Below are positions 36,207 through 47,758 of a stretch of 64,000 nucleotides of DNA, in pieces; positions within the stretch are counted from its first letter, which is position 1; each line of letters opens with the position of its first letter. The notes beneath the pieces are model-generated. The model was not told where the DNA came from and ran no database searches. It saw nothing but the letters and a program-made list of their open reading frames with translations. Both the position numbers and the translations under genes were made by a program. Source of the stretch: Lentinus brumalis (Eukaryota > Basidiomycota > Agaricomycetes > Polyporales > Polyporaceae); NCBI GenBank assembly GCA_001792895.1, contig MARA01000005.1, positions 1,860,001-1,924,000 on the forward strand, in the 5' to 3' direction.

Positions 36207-37318
36207 TGGGCTATTCAAGTGCTCAGCATAGCCTATAATACACGGTAATCGTTCGTAATAGGTCCGATTTTTACTGGGGTTGAGTACATACATCTATTGC
36301 TCAGCGCTCAAGATGCCGTACGAATCCCGTGCGCGGCTAACCAACCTTCCGAGCGCTCGCAAGCCACGCGAGGTCCACGTGGGCGCCTCATAGGCCTATA
36401 TATGGCTGGACCTCTTCGCATTCCACATTTTTTTCCTGCTCTTGCGTTCGCTCACAGCTGCAGCGCGAAGTCGTCCTCGCACTCTCCGGAGGGGCCGGAT
36501 GGGGAGACAGTGAGTAACCTTTCCTTGCTTGCTTTGATGATGACAACGCTGCCGCCCCAGTCGTAGCTTCGGCTTTGACGAGAAGGCAGAGCATAGCCAA
36601 ACATTTTGCACCACTGATTCTTCTTGTTCCGCGTCGCATCGTTGTATCGTCTTGCTGACACCGTCTGTCAGATAGATGTTCACCTTCATGACCATCCGGT
36701 CAGTGCTACCAACGTCGAAGAAGTCACACTCAGGTTGGGATCACCGTCGTGTCGCTATTGGTGAGTATCCGTCCCTTCTCTGTCACGATTCCTACATCTC
36801 CTCGGATGATCTCCAAACCGAATGCAATTAGGAAGTGCCGTCTGAGAGCCTCTTCCTCTGGGAGTTGGTCATTGTCGAGACGCGGTTCTCTGAACTTGTC
36901 ACTGTGCCCTGACTTCTTGTGTGCAGATGTACTGACTGATGTCTTCCCTTTGCAGGTTCGCTTTAACAGAGTGTGGACTTGAGCCTACTTGAGCTCGACA
37001 TTTAAAGGTATGTAAGAGTAGGATACCATCGTCGTCTACCACCGTGTTGCAGTAGTTCTGGATGTATGTACTGGCGTAGCTTATCAGCCTCTAATTGGAT
37101 TCATTATTCCGTTTGTCGCCCTTCTGTGCCTTGCGCAACGACTCAGTCGAGTCATGTCGTGGTTGGTATCGAGTACCGAATGAGTTGACTATGTATGTAG
37201 GCAGAGCATTGAGCGCAGCCAGCTGAGCGCGCCGGAATGACCGTGCGTAATGGGCGCTAAGCGCGCCATCTCTCTTCACCTCCGACTGCGACTCGCTCGA
37301 CATCGACAACCTTTCCCG

Positions 37319-40300
37319 ATGGCGCAATGGGGACAGGGCTACCAATATCCTATGCAGACGGGGTATAATCCCCAGCAGTTCCAGCAGATCCCTACTCAGC
37401 CTACAGGTTTCCCTGGGCAGCGTCCGGGATTCCAGCAGCCTCAGCCAACCGGATTTCCCGGCCAGCAGCAGCAGCAGCAGACTGGATTTCCTGGCCAGCA
37501 GGGCTTCCAGCAGCAGCAACCAGGGTTTTCGGGGCAGCAGCTACAGCCTCAGCCTACAGGCTTCCCAGGACAGCAGTTGCAAGCTCAGCCAACTGGATTT
37601 CCCGGACAGCAGTTGCAGCCCCAGCCGACGGGCTTCCCAGGTGGAGGCTTCCAACAACGCGCCCCGCCTCCCCCAGTACCTCCCATTCCTTCACAATTTC
37701 AACAGCAGCAACAACCTCAGAATGTGCAGAACAGCGGATTCCTTGGCACGCAGCAGCCCAACCGTCTCATGAGCAGCTCTCCTGGTCTGTCACCGCTAAG
37801 TGCGCAGGCGACGGGATTCCCTGGAGCTGGTGGGATGCGACCGCTCGCCCCCCAAATGACGGGCTTCGTAGACCCCAGGCTGACTATGATGACGAACACC
37901 TTCCTTCCTGCCAACACATCCGCGCCGTACAATGCTGCCGGGGCGCCGCAGTTTCAGCAGCAGCAAAGCGGCTTCAATCTCCAGCAATCGTTCCAGCAGC
38001 ACAACCAAGCGCAACGCGGCAATGCCGCTCCGCGCGTTCCATGGGCCCTATCCAAGGCGGAGAAGAAGAACTACGATCAGATCTTCAGAGCTTGGGACAC
38101 CCAAGGGACAGGCTTCATCAACGGCCAGACTGCGCTTGAGGTGTTTGGTCAGAGTGGGCTGGATAGGAACGATCTGGCTAAGATCTGGTGAGTGCATCTC
38201 CGTTCATGCGCAATACCATACTCATCCCGGACGTAGGGCTCTCGCTGATGTCGATAACCGGGGCAAGCTCAACTTGCCTGAGTTCCATGTCGCAATGGGT
38301 CTCATCTACAGAAGTATGTATCCCATTGCACCTACTTTGCATTCCACTCATCATCGGCAGAGTTGAATGGCAACGAGATACCCGACGTCTTGCCTCCAGA
38401 GCTAGTGCCGCCTTCGCATCGAGATCTCGAGTCTTCGGTCGACGTATTGAAGGATATCTTGAAGAACGACACCCGCGCGCGTTCACCTGCCGGGCCGGAT
38501 GCTCCAATCTCGTATCAACGAGAGCGTTCTTTCCATGCCAACGCTGCCGGAGCGGGCGGACGTAAGGACGCCACGGTGTACAAGTTCAAGGACGAGACTC
38601 CGGCTGGTGGCTTCTACCAACCTCGGAGTCGTCATGTAGATCGTGCTGCAATCCGGACGACAAGCGAGAGTGCAAGCCCTGCCGCGGATCTTGATGACAT
38701 GAAGCGTCAGCTAGAGAATGCCGCGAAGATGCTCGATCGTGTCTCAGAGGAGAACGCTTCTCGCACCGCGGAGGACGACGAACTGGAGCGCGAGATGTCC
38801 GAGCTTCGGTACCGCGTTAAGCACGTACAAGAGGATCTCGAGTATGTCTCACGGGGACCGCGTTCGCCTGCCAAAGACGATGAGCGCCGCAAGCTTGAGC
38901 GCGAGCTCTTGGACCTCATGCACGACAAACTGCCCGACCTCGAGCGGAGAATCAGGGATCGTGAAGAGCGCAAGGAACGCGAGAAACGGGAATGGGCTCG
39001 TGAGCGCGATCGTCGCAATGAACGGTTCGGCCGCTACGATGACCGGGACGATCGCTACTCTTCCTCACGCTACGACCGCGACCGCGAGTTTGACAGACCA
39101 AGGAGCGCATACGATCGGGACGACCGTGGTCGCGAGCGCAGTTCTGAACGTGACAGCCGCCGCAACCAGGACTTCGACCGCGACAGAGATTACGACCGTG
39201 ACAGGCCTTACTCGCGCAACAGGGATCGTGACTACGACCGTCCACGAACCCCGCCTGCGGCACGTGAGGCCCCTCCTCCTCCTCCTGCTCCGGCGACTAC
39301 TGCTGCTCGCCCGCCACCGCCGGCACCGTCTGCTCCCAAGAAGGCGCTCACCGCTGAGGAGCGGCAGCAGCTTGCTCAGCAGCGCATCAGGGAGCGTATG
39401 GCAGCTCTGGGTATTGTAGCTCCGTCGCCCTCCCCGTCGCAAGTCGATACCAGTGTCGAGGATCGTCTGGCGCAGGAGAAGAAGGAAGCAGAGGAAAAGG
39501 CCAAGCAGGCTGAGCTTGAAGCTGAGAATCGCGAGCGCCTTCGTCGGGAGCGTCTGGAGAGCGAGAAGGCCCTGAAAGAGGGCAAGTCTCCTACTTCTCC
39601 TACAGGCCCTTCTGCTCCGACTGCCCCTGCTCCTCCTCCGACCGCCTCTTCTCAGGTGCCCACGCCCAAGCCGACTCCTCCGCCTTCGAAAGCCAAGCCG
39701 CCTGCGCCCCCTCCACCTCGTAAGGGTGCTGCCCCGCGTCCCCCTGCCCCACGGACGCCTTCTGCTGCCATCTCAGCGGCGCCTCCAGCTCCAGCTCCAG
39801 CTCCACCCGCGGCCCCTGCTGCCCCTGCTGCCCCTGCTGCCCCTGCTGCCCCGGCCGCGCCGACCGTCGACCCGGAGGAAGAAGCTATCCTTGCTCGACA
39901 GGAGGCTTTACGCAAGCAACGCGAGCGCCTTGCCCGGTTGAGGCAGCTTGAACAAGAAGAGGAGGAAGCGCGCTTGGCGGAGGAACAGTACCAGGCTCGC
40001 CGCCGGATGCTCGCCGAACAAGCCCAGCAGAGGTCTACGCCGGTTGCTTCGACACCTGCTCCTGCCGCCTCTGTGCCCGCCCCCGCGCCTCCGCCTCCGC
40101 CCCCGCTCCTGCTGCTTCAATTGAGTCTGAGCCTGCCGTTGCTCCAGCTGCCCCGCCGCCTCCGCCTCCTCCTCCGCCGCCGCCGCCGGCACCCTCCGTT
40201 GCGAGGCCCCCTGCCTCTGCACCTTCCGGTGGCTCTACGAATCCGTTCAATCGCCTCCTCATGAAGGAAGGTGGAAGTGCGACGTCCCCACCTGCAGCAC

Positions 40301-43300
40301 CTGCTGCCAATGGCAGCACTAACCCTTTCTTCAAGAGCCAAGCAGCCTCACCGCCTGCGGCTCCTCCTATGCCTCCATCGTCTGCGAGCCCTGCGCCGCC
40401 TGCCGTCAGAACTACATATCACACTGCACCTGCAGACGACGATGACGACTGGGATGAGATCCAGGAGAAGGACGAAGGCGACAGCAGCGAGGATGAGATT
40501 GACTCGTCGAGGGATACCCGCAACAGGATCGCTCAGCAACTGTTCGGCAGCATCCTTCCACCCTCCAGGCCGCAGTCGGCGGCTGCGTCGGGTCCAGCTC
40601 AAACGTCTGAACCATCGAGTCCGGTGCCTCCTCCGCCCCCGCCTCCTCCTCCTTCCGCACCTCCCATGGCTACCAACATAACTACTACTGGCAGTGTTCC
40701 TCCTCCGCCGCCGCCGCCGCCGCCCGCAGGCCCTCTTCCTCCCGCCGCTCCCGTGGCCGCGCCTGCTCCCAGCGCGACTGGGGATCGTGGTGCCCTTCTG
40801 AATGACATCCAGGCGGGTAGGAAGCTGAGGAAGGCGCAGACCAACGACCGTAGCGCTGCTCCTATATCTGGCAAGGTTCTGGGAGATACCGCGCCTCCCC
40901 CGCACATCAGTGCAGCCCCGCGTACGCCATCTCCGCCTGTGCCTGTCGCACCTCCTGCACCGGTCGAGCCGCCGTCCATGGACTCAACTCCGAGAAACAG
41001 CAACCGTGAGTCTGTTGATTGGTATGCGGGACTAGCGGCTGAAGGAGCAGCGCTTCAACGCTTCCCGTCCGAACCTCTGCCGACTACAGTGGAGGAGGAG
41101 ATTGAGGACGTAGACGATGCTGTTGCGCCTGTCCCTCAGATACAAGTTGACGCCTCCGATGACAATGCTCTTGCGGACGTCGACTTGGCTACCGGTAGGC
41201 CATTGTTTTGTCCGCGTGACTTGATCTTTACTGACGGGTACCTTAAAGAGTACCATGTCCGCTCGCTCTATGCTTATGAGGCTCAGCGACCGGAGGAATT
41301 AAGTAGGTCATTCCGTATCTGTGCAGGATCGTTGCTCACCCCGATTGTAGGCTTCGGCGAGAACTTGATCCTTACCGCACACCCCTCCAAGTCGGGCGGT
41401 GACTGGTGGTATGGAACGGTTGTCCGGGATGGCAAGAGCGGGTTCTTCCCGAAGACCTACGTTGAGCAGTTTACTCCAGGCAAGTTGCAGGCGACTGTCC
41501 GAGTCATAGCAGCGCTCTGAACAATTCTTGCAGCGATCGCTCATGCACTCTACGACTACAACGGAAGCAATGCAGACGAGTTGCCGTTCTCAGAAGGGGA
41601 CCAGTTGACCATCGTCGATAGATCGGATGCGGATTGGTGGAAGGCAGACCAGGGCGGGGTGGTGTTCATCGTCCCCGCTGCTTATCTCGCACTTGCAGAT
41701 GGTTAGTCAGTCATTCTACTCGCTTCCCCCGGCCCTTTTGTTTACGTTACCGGCAGGCTGAAGTGTCTCTATTTTCCCTTTACATGTATCTCTCAACTGA
41801 ATATTGGACAATAACAAACTCTTGCGATAGTATTTGTGACAGTGCCGGTTGAGCCCGCCAGCGCAAGCTCGAAACCCACGGACGCAAATAGCTTAAGCGA
41901 AGCTCCCACAGTGCAACGTTCCGAGTCCCCGCTAACTGCCGAGCCTCAGGAGTCTGAAGAGGATGGGAGCAACTCAGACTACGTGACTGCCAGTGAGTCC
42001 GAGTCAAGCGATTCTGACAATGAAGACCAGCAAGACGAGGAGTCTCATCGACAAGACCGAGAGGCTCGGGCTGCAGAACGTCAGAGAGTGTTGGAAGCAG
42101 CGGGACTCATCATCAAGCAGGAAGCCCAGCCACCTCCCCGTCCTGCAAGAAGGGCGAGCAGACGGCGGCGGCCAGCTCCAGCAGTGCCTGACCGGTCTCG
42201 AGCTCCCTCCTCACCACATAAGAATCTGCCGCCTGTTCCGGATCTCGAATCGCCGAACAACTCGCTCCGGCTAGACGATGCGTACGAACGTTACGAGGCG
42301 TTCAGGCAGAGCCATCTCTCGATGAACAGACTGTCGATAGCCTCCGTAGAGAGTAGCTCCAGTCCAACATCATCGACATTTGCGTCTGCGTCCTTGACAC
42401 CGACGGTGTCGAATTCTGAGGAAGCGACTCGGTCACAGTCACACTCGTCATTCTTGCACTTCTTCGGCAGGAGGACGCCTGCGAACGACGGCGAACAGCC
42501 CTCGGTGCGTCCCACGATATCTGCTCCGATTCTGCAGAGGGAGCCTTCTCCTTCTCCGGAAGCAGATGCTGCATTCGGTTCGGTATGTCATGTCCACCAT
42601 CCCCGTAAGGCTATCATTTGACCTCGTGCCCTGCAGTCATGGGCAAGCCTCGTCGACAAGTCTGCGCTAGAAGGGATTCCAACCGGTGAACGCCGCCGCC
42701 AGGAGGTCAGCGAAGCTTCAATTCGTCGCATCTGTGCGCTGACATGTCTGCAGGCGATCTTTGAGCTGATCGCGACCGAGGCTGCATATGTTCGGGACCT
42801 CCAGCTGATTGTGGAGGTATGCAAAATGGCTGTTACTTCAATTCCACCAAGCTAACCGGGTCTATGGCAGCACTTCTACGCCAACGTTCTGTCAATCCTT
42901 GACGAGAAGGCCAGGACCGTCATCTTCGCCAACGTCGAAGACATCCTGTTGATGAATACGGTATTCACGTTTGGCTCGTGACTGGAGGCGTCTCATATCT
43001 GATACTCTCTTGTAGACGTTCTTGAGCTCTTTGGAACAGAGACAAAAGGAATGCCGCTTGTATGTTGACAGAATCGGCGACATACTGGAGTCCAACATGG
43101 CCAATCTCAATGTCTATATGGTCGGTTTCAATGAAGTCCATCGACGAAGTGACTCTCAACAGCAGCCCACAGGACTACTGCGTCAACCAAGCTACGGCGA
43201 TCAAGGTCTTGCAGTCGCTGCGAGAGTCTAATGCGGAGTTATCAACTAGCCTGCAGGTTAGTACTCGCCATTGTCAATGTCTCCGCCAATCGACTCACTC

Positions 43301-44219
43301 TCGCGGCAGAAACTCCGAGATGACCCGGCTGCGAGGAATCTCGATCTGACCAGCTATCTGCTGGTCCCGAGTGAGTGGCGCCTTACGCTCTCACTATGTC
43401 GTATGGTTCCTCACGACTCGTCTAGTGCAGCGCATCACCCGTTATCCCTTGCTGTTCAAACAGGTGAGATATATCTTTCGGTTCGTATGGCATGCTGTAA
43501 CAGGTTTCCCCATAGATTGTTCACTACACTGATCCTGGTGATGACCGGTCTCAAGTTCAGCGGGCTCAGCAGATGGCGGAGAAGATCCTCGGACATATCA
43601 ACGAGACAATTCGTTTACAGGAAGGTCGTGAGCGTCTCAAGGAGATCTCCAAGGAACTCTGGGTAGGACAGGGGTGCGTGCTGTCTGTCCGACCGCTTTT
43701 ACTTGGAGGTGCTTACACTTGCTTCTCAGGCGCCTTGACTTGACCGCGCCAACTCGATACATGGGTCCTCGGAAGCTGCTCAAAGAGGGTATCCTCACGA
43801 AGGCGAAGAGCGGACGCAAGCTGCGCGCTTTCTTGTGCAACGATATCCTCGTGCTCACGGAAGAGTCAACTAAGTCTCTATACCGCATGGTAAGATGCAC
43901 CCCTCTTTCTTTCGGCGCCCATGCCGCTGATCAGTCAATCAATAGCCTTTGTCCCTGGCCGAGGTAGAGGTCCACGAGGCAGCAGGGGCACGGGGTAAGT
44001 GACGTTGTCGACCCATTCATGCATAACGGTCGCTGAAGAACAATAATTCCAGACGATCAGACATTCCAACTTGTTGTGGCATACCCGCGCGGAGGCGATA
44101 GTGTCGGGTTGCGTACGTCTTCAGTCCGGGAGTGTCAGGCTTGGATGGAAGCGATCTATAATGCTAGCAAACGGTGTCGCGAAGTGCAGCGGCGTACGAC
44201 GGGAAGATCTCGGGGTTGA
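37319..44219 (+). CDS. CIN1: Intersectin-like endocytic scaffold with RhoGEF (Cin1-type)
   Basis: Predicted protein of about 1,990 residues linking endocytosis, actin and Rho signalling, like Cryptococcus Cin1 and animal intersectin. Exons 37319-38187, 38237-38313, 38361-41302, 41351-41479, 41534-41701, 41843-42582, 42637-42705, 42754-42816, 42871-42960, 43016-43120, 43173-43256, 43310-43370, 43426-43463, 43516-43673, 43730-43889, 43946-43994, 44053-44219. Order: Q/PTGFPG repeats; EH domain (LADVDNRGKLNLPEF); coiled coil (about 426-560) and R/D/E-rich stretch; poly-proline; WH2 (LLNDIQAGRKLRKAQ, about 1125); two SH3 (LYAYEAQRPEEL, DWWYG; ALYDYNG, DWWKAD); DH (IATEAAYVRDLQ, RITRYPLLFKQ); PH ending QAWMEAIYNA. 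Exon 3 is one base short of frame near the C run 40100-40104. Intron 41480-41533 starts GCAAGT. Confidence 0.92.
37388..37642 (+). repeat. Coding repeat of PTGFPGQ units (Prk1-type phosphosites)
   Basis: Residues about 24-108 of the intersectin contain several units of the form LQPQPTGFPGQ or IPTQPTG. Many fit the [L/I]-x-x-Q-x-T-G consensus phosphorylated by Ark1/Prk1 actin-regulating kinases in yeast Pan1. Two further matches (LSAQATG, LAPQMTG) lie downstream. Confidence 0.8.
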
Positions 44220-44429
44220 TTAACTATTTTCTGGAAGATTCCCCATATCTTGGATTTCAACACTCTTTCATGATCAGCACTGACCATTGATTGGTCCATA
44301 ATCATCATGTACTTCTTACCTACCTATATCTCAGTAACTGGTTTAATGAAGCGAGAGTGCACTCGAACAGAACAACGAGAGCATGTTCATACAGCAAGGT
44401 ACAAGAGCCAGTCAGGTACAAGAGCGAGT

Positions 44430-47400
44430 TCACAGGGACAACACTCTGAAGGGATCCGAACCTCCGCCCTCCAAGCCCGCAAGGACAGCTTGTCGGACAG
44501 CGCCAAGGTAATCGCCCAACCTCCGTCCGTCTTGACTTGAGAAGTCGTCATACAGTCTGTACCGCGAGTCGGCAACAATGTTGACGAGGGACAGCGCATG
44601 CTTGATGTTCCTAGACATGGACAATGTAAGCCACGTTCGCAATTCCAAAGGCTTGGGCCAAATATACGTACTCGTGTATCCGACTGCGTGAGTTGACCAG
44701 GATTGAATGCAGGCGGATGATAAGTTCCGGGATGTATGTCTGCCGTATCCGGACAAGGTCGCGACGTCTGCGATCGCCTACAACGGTCGTTAGTTCCGAT
44801 GCACTGAGCACTTTGTGTTCAGGACTCACTATTCTTGACCTCAAGTTCAGATGTGAGCCAGTCGGTTGTCAGCAGTTTGATCGTGTCTTCTCTCGCTTGC
44901 TCGATCAGCCCCTTGTAGTCGTTTAACCACGCCACCCGGGTCTCCTTGTTCATCTGGGGTTGCTCCAGAGCCTGGCACTCCACAACTCGGGCAAACGTTT
45001 CCCAGACACCGAAGAACTGGCGGTAGTGCATATACTCTGTCGCCTGATCCTCTGGATCTTGCAAAGTACCGAGCTCAGGCGGAAGCATCTCCAGCAAATT
45101 CTTCGCGAGTTGCAACCGCCCACGACCTGGCAAGCAAGAGATATTTGTCAGACGAGAGACGGACATACATACTGCAAGGCCCATACCAAGGAAGTACCGA
45201 AGAATAACATTGGCTTGCTCGAGTGCAGTATCGTACGTCGATTCGAAGAACGTTGTCCACTCAATCGAACGCAACAACAACCATTCGGCATCTGTGGGTG
45301 CCGGTTCCAGGCCAACAATGGAAGGTAGGGGACCTTTGGCTGGAGGAAGGATCTAGCAAAACAGTGAGTCACACCGTCTATCGTTGCGAGCCGCCGCATA
45401 GAGTCTAGACGCACTGTGAAGGCCTTCTCAATGGTGCGTTCCGCTGTGACAACAGCAACCCGCTCGACATCAAGCCCGTGGTCCTTGGCTCGTGTGAGGG
45501 CAAGTCGTCGCTCATTGGCGTCGCCAGACAGCTCAAGAGAGGTGAGGAATAAAGCGTAGCGCTCCACTGCGTTATCGCCCAGTGCTCCGGCGTACATAGC
45601 AATCAGATCCCGCTGGCCAGCGTTCTACCAAATGAATGATTTTGAGACTCCCAGAACCATTGTGTGTAGAGTTAAGTTCGAGCCTTACCTCAAGGACTTG
45701 AAGATACGCCTCCAAGATGATCTGGATCGCGTACGGAGAGACTGGCATGTCGATCATCTGGAGGAAGAGGCACAAGTGCGCGAAGAAGCGCGTCATGGCG
45801 GGGTATCTGTGCGAAGGCTCAGCGGCGTGTTGGATGATCCGAATAGCGAACTTACTCGGGTGCGGAGATATATAGACCTTCCTGTAACCCATTCGCGAAC
45901 GACTCCAACAATTCATCTGTGCGGTCGAGGATGATATGCAGTTGCGAAATGTGGTATGGATGGTCGGCAGGTGCTCTGTTTCAAGCAATGCAGCTCTGAG
46001 TGTGAAGCGAGCGCAACCATCTGGATGAGTCCACCTACCCGTCCGCCACCTGGACGTCCGCCAACGCGCCCAACGTCTGCAGCACATCCTCCTCCCATGA
46101 CTCCTCATCTCCGAGGTCTGGGACCTGCCCGTCAGACGTCGTAGTCGCCCCGTCTTCGAGCGCGCCCAAGCCCCCCTCCAGAAACACTCCCGCTCAATCT
46201 TAGCAAGACCCGCGCTCAGTCGCTCTTCACATGCGACGCTAACAAGAGCCCATAGGTGGTCTTCCCATGTTCGACAATGGGCCTTCAACACGTTGGACGT
46301 TGCGGCACTGGGTGCGAGAGCAGCATACAAGGCTCTCTCAGCAGACGGCAGGTCTTGCTGGGACGCGGAGACGTCAGCATCGAGGTAGCCAGACTGGATG
46401 ACACTCAATGCATACGTTCAGTGCGACACGCTCGCAGGTATTCTTCCACATTCGCCGCCGGACGTTCCCTCGCCATTGCTGCGAGTCGTCTGCATCCTCA
46501 TCTTCCATCGCGTTCTCGTCCCTAGGTTCGTTCGCTGCAGGTATCCGAAAATGAGGCATACATTTCACTACGTTGGACTCGCTGTAAAAACTCACCAATA
46601 GCATGCCACTGGAACAGCAAGGCGCCCCGGATGCTCGCTGCTCGCCATGGCTGCTGCGACCTTCGACACAAATCGACGGCTTCATCGAGCTGACCTGCAC
46701 GAACATGAGCATAGAGTGCTTGCAGTACCGTCTTCTCGTATGCCTGCGATACGTTAAAGAGTCAGTGTCTCACCACCTGCGGCCGCGACCTCACAGTATA
46801 ACGCCTGGAAAGCCCGAGGGTTGTTTGAACGCACCGCATCATCAGGGGTCAAGCCCTTTCCGTCCTTAGCCTCCCTGCTCGCCGCGTCGGGATCAAGCTC
46901 GCCAACCAAACCGACCCCCATGCGCCTCGTCCGCTTTCCCTGAAGAACCGCATTCCGCGTGAACCGCCAGTACCCATTTGTTGCGCCAGGAGCTGCGGGG
47001 ATGGGTGCGGAGTCGTGTAACCACTCACGCACGACAACGAGAGCGGAGAGTAGAGGGGAACCGTGCATGATGGAATTCGCGAGAGTGGCTGGTGGCGTGT
47101 ACGGGTTGACGGCGAGGAGGTCGCCGGGATGGGGATATTCAGGCGGGGTTGTTTTGCGCAAACTGTAATATCATTCACAGGTCGTGTCTGCAGTAGTGGT
47201 ACGAGTGGACGTACGACATCAATGCCTGAAGGAGGGCCCAGGTGTCACTCTCCATCTTCAGTGCATCGAGCTCCTGCACGCTCATTTCCGTCGTAGCGTC
47301 ATCAGCAAGCTCTAGCAATCTGCAAATCTCAATGTCAAGTATCATAAAAGACCAGGCTTGACGTACTGCTGATTGCATATGTGACGGAGTCTGGGAGCAA

Positions 47401-47497
47401 ATCCAGTCTCCGGGTCAAGCAGGGCTTCGAGGTTGTCCTTGTTGGCCTGGCATACCGAGAGCACCTCGGCACATGACGTGTAGAGGTTTTCTGCCAT
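44430..47497 (-). CDS. NUP84: Nucleoporin Nup84/Nup107
   Basis: Predicted protein of about 797 residues, a helical solenoid of the Y-shaped (Nup84/Nup107) outer-ring complex of the nuclear pore. Exons 47497-47367, 47319-47215, 47162-46790, 46743-46596, 46534-46416, 46357-46039, 45975-45856, 45806-45689, 45624-45415, 45352-45187, 45126-44830, 44777-44672, 44610-44430. Conserved segments in order: AYEKTVLQALYAHVRAG, WRAASIRGALLFQW, MWKNTC, ERALYAALAP, ISQLHIILDRTDELLE, RFFAHLCLFLQ, LYDDFSSQDGRRL and the C-terminal GGSDPF. All exon phases close except exon 46357-46039, which needs one more base at the C run 46171-46176. The join 46790/46743 uses a weak donor (gtcgcg). Family call rests on remembered conservation. 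Confidence 0.85.
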
Positions 47498-47758
47498 CGG
47501 CAGCGCAAAAAAGTTGGTACCAGGCAGGGAGTTGTAAGGGTCCTGGCGAAAGCAAGAAAGAAGAACTTGAGGAAGGGATGGCGAACTGGGACAAGTACGC
47601 GCAGACGCCGAAGACGCGTCGGTGGCTGAGCAACGTTCGCGCTTTCCAACAAGATGTCGAGCAACCACACTCCAGCCTGACGAGTGATTTTCTAGATACG
47701 CAACTCCGATATATAAAAACGCGTAGGTGGCCAATACAGACAGATAGCAAGCTACTGG

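Larger units (their letters stand above)
34924..37318. other. Intergenic, 2.4 kb, no gene seen
   Basis: 3' flank of ERG27 and upstream region of the intersectin gene. No coding sequence was recognised. From about 35,800 to 35,960 there is an imperfect GC-rich repeat of the theme ggacatcgcgagcgcg. From about 36,030 to 36,290 the DNA turns AT-rich and contains an inverted repeat. Confidence 0.55.

Noticed and set aside
40074..40126. 53-base intron (gtgccc...ttgag) to explain the intersectin frameshift
   Set aside because: Phase would work, but donor and acceptor are poor, and two neighbouring genes show the same one-base C-run defect, so consensus error is preferred.
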